Source of the DNA: Solibacillus sp. FSL W7-1464
GTDB lineage: Bacteria > Bacillota > Bacilli > Bacillales_A > Planococcaceae
Direction of reading: 5' to 3'
NCBI RefSeq assembly: GCF_038004425.1
Contig: NZ_JBBORC010000001.1
Coordinates: 2,023,001 to 2,087,000, forward strand
DNA: 64,000 nucleotides
Shown here piece after piece: positions 61,991-64,000 of this stretch; the stretch's first letter is position 1; the number at the start of each line of letters is the position of its first letter. The translations under genes and the position numbers were made by a program. Under the pieces are notes generated by a model that had not been told where the DNA came from, did no database searches, and saw only the letters and a list, made by a program, of their open reading frames with translations.

Positions 61991-63743
61991 CGTGGTCACC
62001 CCCTTGTTCCACTAACTGCTCAAGCTGCTGTAACTGGTACATTTCATAATAGCTGCCTTCCAGTGCCATCAACTGTTCATGTGTACCTTTTTCAATAATC
62101 GTTCCTTCATCAACAACGATAATGACATGTGCCTGCTGAATTGCGCTCAGACGATGTGATGTAATAATCGTTGTCGCATTTTTCCGCTCTTCTTTCAATG
62201 CGTGTAAAATGGCTTCTTCGGTACGCGCATCAACCGCGGATAAAGAATCATCCAAAATGAGCAGTTCAGGTTTCATCAGTAATGCCCTGGCGATGGAAAT
62301 CCGCTGTTTCTGTCCGCCTGAAAGGGATACTCCCCGTTCCCCGACAATCGTGTCATAGCCTTCTGTAAAGCTCAAAATGTCTTCATCAATATTCGCAAGG
62401 GCTGCAGCTGCACGAACTTCCTCCATGCTTGCACGTGGATTGGCAAAGGCAATATTGGAATAAAGTGTTGCCGAGAATAAAAAATGATCTTGAGGTACAT
62501 AACCAATTGCCTGACGCAGCGATCCTTTCTTATAATCATTAATATTGTGTTCACCAAATTGAATTGTTCCTTCATATCCTTCAAACTCACGAAGGAGCAG
62601 CTTTAAAATCGATGTCTTCCCCGCACCTGTTTTCCCGACGATTCCCAATGTTTCGCCGCGTTTCAGCTCAAAATGCACATCGTTTAAAGTCGGTGCCGCA
62701 TCCCCTGGGAATGTAAATGAAGTGACGTTGAACAAAAGATCACCCGAAGGATTTTCTTCAATTGCGCCAACCTTGTCATCAATTTCAATCGGGGTATTTA
62801 AAATGCGTTCAATCCGGTCATACGAAACACTTCCACGTTCGACAATATTGAACAGCATCCCAATTGCCAGCATCGGCCAGATCAGAATACTTAAATACGT
62901 CGTGAAAGTGACCAGATCACCGACAGTCATCGCTTCTTCCAAAATAAATTTCGTGCCGAATCCAAGACTCAGCATAAAACTCAACCCGACAACAAAGCTG
63001 ATCGTCGGGTCAAAAAGTGAATCGACTTTTGCTACGCGCATATTTTTTTCCACAACTTCATCGGAAAGCTTCGTAAAATCCGCAACGTCCTGCTGCTGCT
63101 GACCAAACGTTTTCAATACTTTCATCCCGCTGATACTTTCCTGAGTTTTATCGTTCAAATCGGAAAACGCCGCTTGGGCATGGCGGAAACGCTCATGCAG
63201 TAACTTGCCGTAATAGCTCGTCGATAGGGCGACTAGCGGCATCGGAATGAGTGCAATCAGTGTTAGACGCCAGTCAATTGTGATCGCCATTGCCAAAATG
63301 ACAAAGCCCCCAGTTGTAAGCGAGTCAAATAATGTTAAAACTCCGCCGCCAGCTGTTTGCTGCACTGCACTTATATCATTTGTTGCATGTGCCATCAGAT
63401 CACCGACACGATTTTTTTGATAAAACGACGGAGACATCTGTGTAAAATGGCGATGGAGCTTTTCGCGTAATGTGCGCGCCAGCAGATTGGACGATCCGAA
63501 AATCATTTGACGCCAGTAGTAACGCAGTATGTACATGGCAATGGCTACACCGATGATGACGGCTAGCCATTTAAACAGGCCTGCTTTCGTCAATGTCCGC
63601 GTACCGATTTCATCGATCGTGAAGCCGATGATTTTCGGCGGCACGAGCTGCAGGATGGCTACTAAAACAAGCATTAGAAGCCCGACTGTGTACTGGTATT
63701 TTCGCTCTTTGAAAAACCAGCCTAATTTAAGAAATACCTTCAT
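61980..63743 (-). CDS. ABC exporter half-transporter, YheI/BmrC-like (degenerate catalytic Glu)
   Basis: 587 aa with six helices and an ATPase domain: Walker A GKTGAGKTS, Q-loop YVPQDHFLFSATL, signature LSGGQKQRISIARAL and Walker B LLILDDSLSAVD, in which Asp replaces the catalytic Glu, as in BmrC and other asymmetric exporters. The ATG at 63743 follows GAGGGTGA; the open frame continues into repeat sequence upstream and that part is not protein-like. First gene of the pair. Confidence 0.88.
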   Translation of the reverse strand: MKVFLKLGWFFKERKYQYTVGLLMLVLVAILQLVPPKIIGFTIDEIGTRTLTKAGLFKWLAVIIGVAIAMYILRYYWRQMIFGSSNLLARTLREKLHRHFTQMSPSFYQKNRVGDLMAHATNDISAVQQTAGGGVLTLFDSLTTGGFVILAMAITIDWRLTLIALIPMPLVALSTSYYGKLLHERFRHAQAAFSDLNDKTQESISGMKVLKTFGQQQQDVADFTKLSDEVVEKNMRVAKVDSLFDPTISFVVGLSFMLSLGFGTKFILEEAMTVGDLVTFTTYLSILIWPMLAIGMLFNIVERGSVSYDRIERILNTPIEIDDKVGAIEENPSGDLLFNVTSFTFPGDAAPTLNDVHFELKRGETLGIVGKTGAGKTSILKLLLREFEGYEGTIQFGEHNINDYKKGSLRQAIGYVPQDHFLFSATLYSNIAFANPRASMEEVRAAAALANIDEDILSFTEGYDTIVGERGVSLSGGQKQRISIARALLMKPELLILDDSLSAVDARTEEAILHALKEERKNATTIITSHRLSAIQQAHVIIVVDEGTIIEKGTHEQLMALEGSYYEMYQLQQLEQLVEQGGDHDGE

Positions 63744-63780
63744 TCTCTCACCCTCTTTTGATTCCTTTACAAATGGTGGG

Positions 63781-63887
63781 GTTGATTTCCATTCCGGGTC
63801 GGACGCTTTCCGCGGGCACGGCTCGAGCCTGTAGTCTCTCCCTCGTGCTATTCCCGCAGGAGTCGCCTCCCCTCCATTCCAATCAAC
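63781..63887. repeat. Dispersed Bacillaceae-type intergenic element
   Basis: Bounded by GTTGATT and AATCAAC. On the minus strand it reads GGAATGGAGGGGAGGCGACT, CCTGCGGG, then CCCGCGGAAAGCGTCC and CCGGAATGGAAATCAAC, the familiar layout of interspersed elements in Bacillus and Lysinibacillus genomes. It lies ~40 bp upstream of the ABC exporter operon, in or near its leader. Confidence 0.65.
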
Positions 63888-64000
63888 TTTACTGTCATCA
63901 GTATGCCATCTCACTATTTATAAAGAACCTCTTTTTTTACTCAAGTTCCACCATTTTACCAAATATTTTAATTTTCCGATATATTTTACAACTATTTTTT

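Noticed and set aside
63744-63914. An N-terminal extension of the upstream ABC exporter gene by 57 codons
   Set aside because: The extension runs through the dispersed repeat at 63781-63887 and has no protein-like features. The ATG at 63743 has a good Shine-Dalgarno site and gives the normal family length.

Overview
The window looks like a chromosomal segment of a low-GC, endospore-forming member of the Bacillota, most likely a Planococcaceae relative of Solibacillus or Lysinibacillus. This rests on a gerA-type germinant receptor operon with a sigma-G-like promoter, T-box and FMN leader RNAs, candidate MhqR and Rex operators of Bacillus type, strong Shine-Dalgarno sites, and dispersed repeats familiar from Bacillaceae and Planococcaceae. 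No rRNA, tRNA, phage, transposase or CRISPR was seen. Most of the window is ordinary core chromosome; the interest lies in regulation and intergenic elements.

Layout. 1-605: 3' end of an oligopeptide ABC ATPase. 657-4273: germinant receptor operon gerA-gerB-gerC (minus). 4320-14925: branched-chain amino acid locus on the minus strand, in transcription order ilvD, T-box leader, ilvB, ilvN, ilvC, leuA, leuB, leuC, leuD. The T-box starts just behind the ilvD stop codon. 15090-17688: a self-contained 34-codon membrane ORF, pncA, a GlsB/YeaQ-type stress membrane protein, a lytic transglycosylase-like protein and mscL. 17824-20145: metI-metC transsulfuration pair. 20155-24049: DUF4362 lipoprotein, an mhqO-like dioxygenase near a palindrome matching the MhqR box, a decayed luciferase-family gene, and two unknown membrane or exported proteins. 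24133-33708: an eleven-gene minus-strand operon for scavenging sulfur from organosulfur compounds (DszC-like flavin monooxygenase, SsuBAC transporter, YtkA-like lipoprotein, TlpA-like thioredoxin, MetY-type sulfhydrylase, a NifX-like small protein, SsuD, NtaA/DszA-type monooxygenase, SsuE reductase).

33833-42442: small proteins (SLAP, SET, alpha/beta hydrolase), copC-copD, a TspO relative, a LysE exporter, and two paralogous DUF2812 membrane genes behind a padR gene with an operator-like palindrome. 42462-44786: riboflavin operon ribE-ribB-ribH behind two complete FMN riboswitch/terminator units in series; ribD and the GTP cyclohydrolase II domain are absent here. 45059-46991: VC0807-type membrane protein and an ECF-like sigma factor cluster. 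47349-51532: SCO1, a DUF1659-DUF2922-YvrJ module, a yneK-like gene, ccdC and ccdA. 51649-56230: GIY-YIG-like protein, a large inverted-repeat element, a CBS-ACT protein and an unknown two-gene unit. 56238-57971: yjlC-ndh behind a Rex-like operator. The end holds a VanY-type peptidase, RarD and a heterodimeric ABC exporter.

The most unusual signals are two intergenic arrays (39317-39490 and 47104-47275) in which a TTATTAGAA/TTATTAGCA core recurs every 19-21 bp, about two helical turns, with unrelated sequence between cores. Several other intergenic elements (4301-4320, 37558-37698, 49350-49525, 52821-53340, 63781-63887) look like dispersed, foldable repeats.
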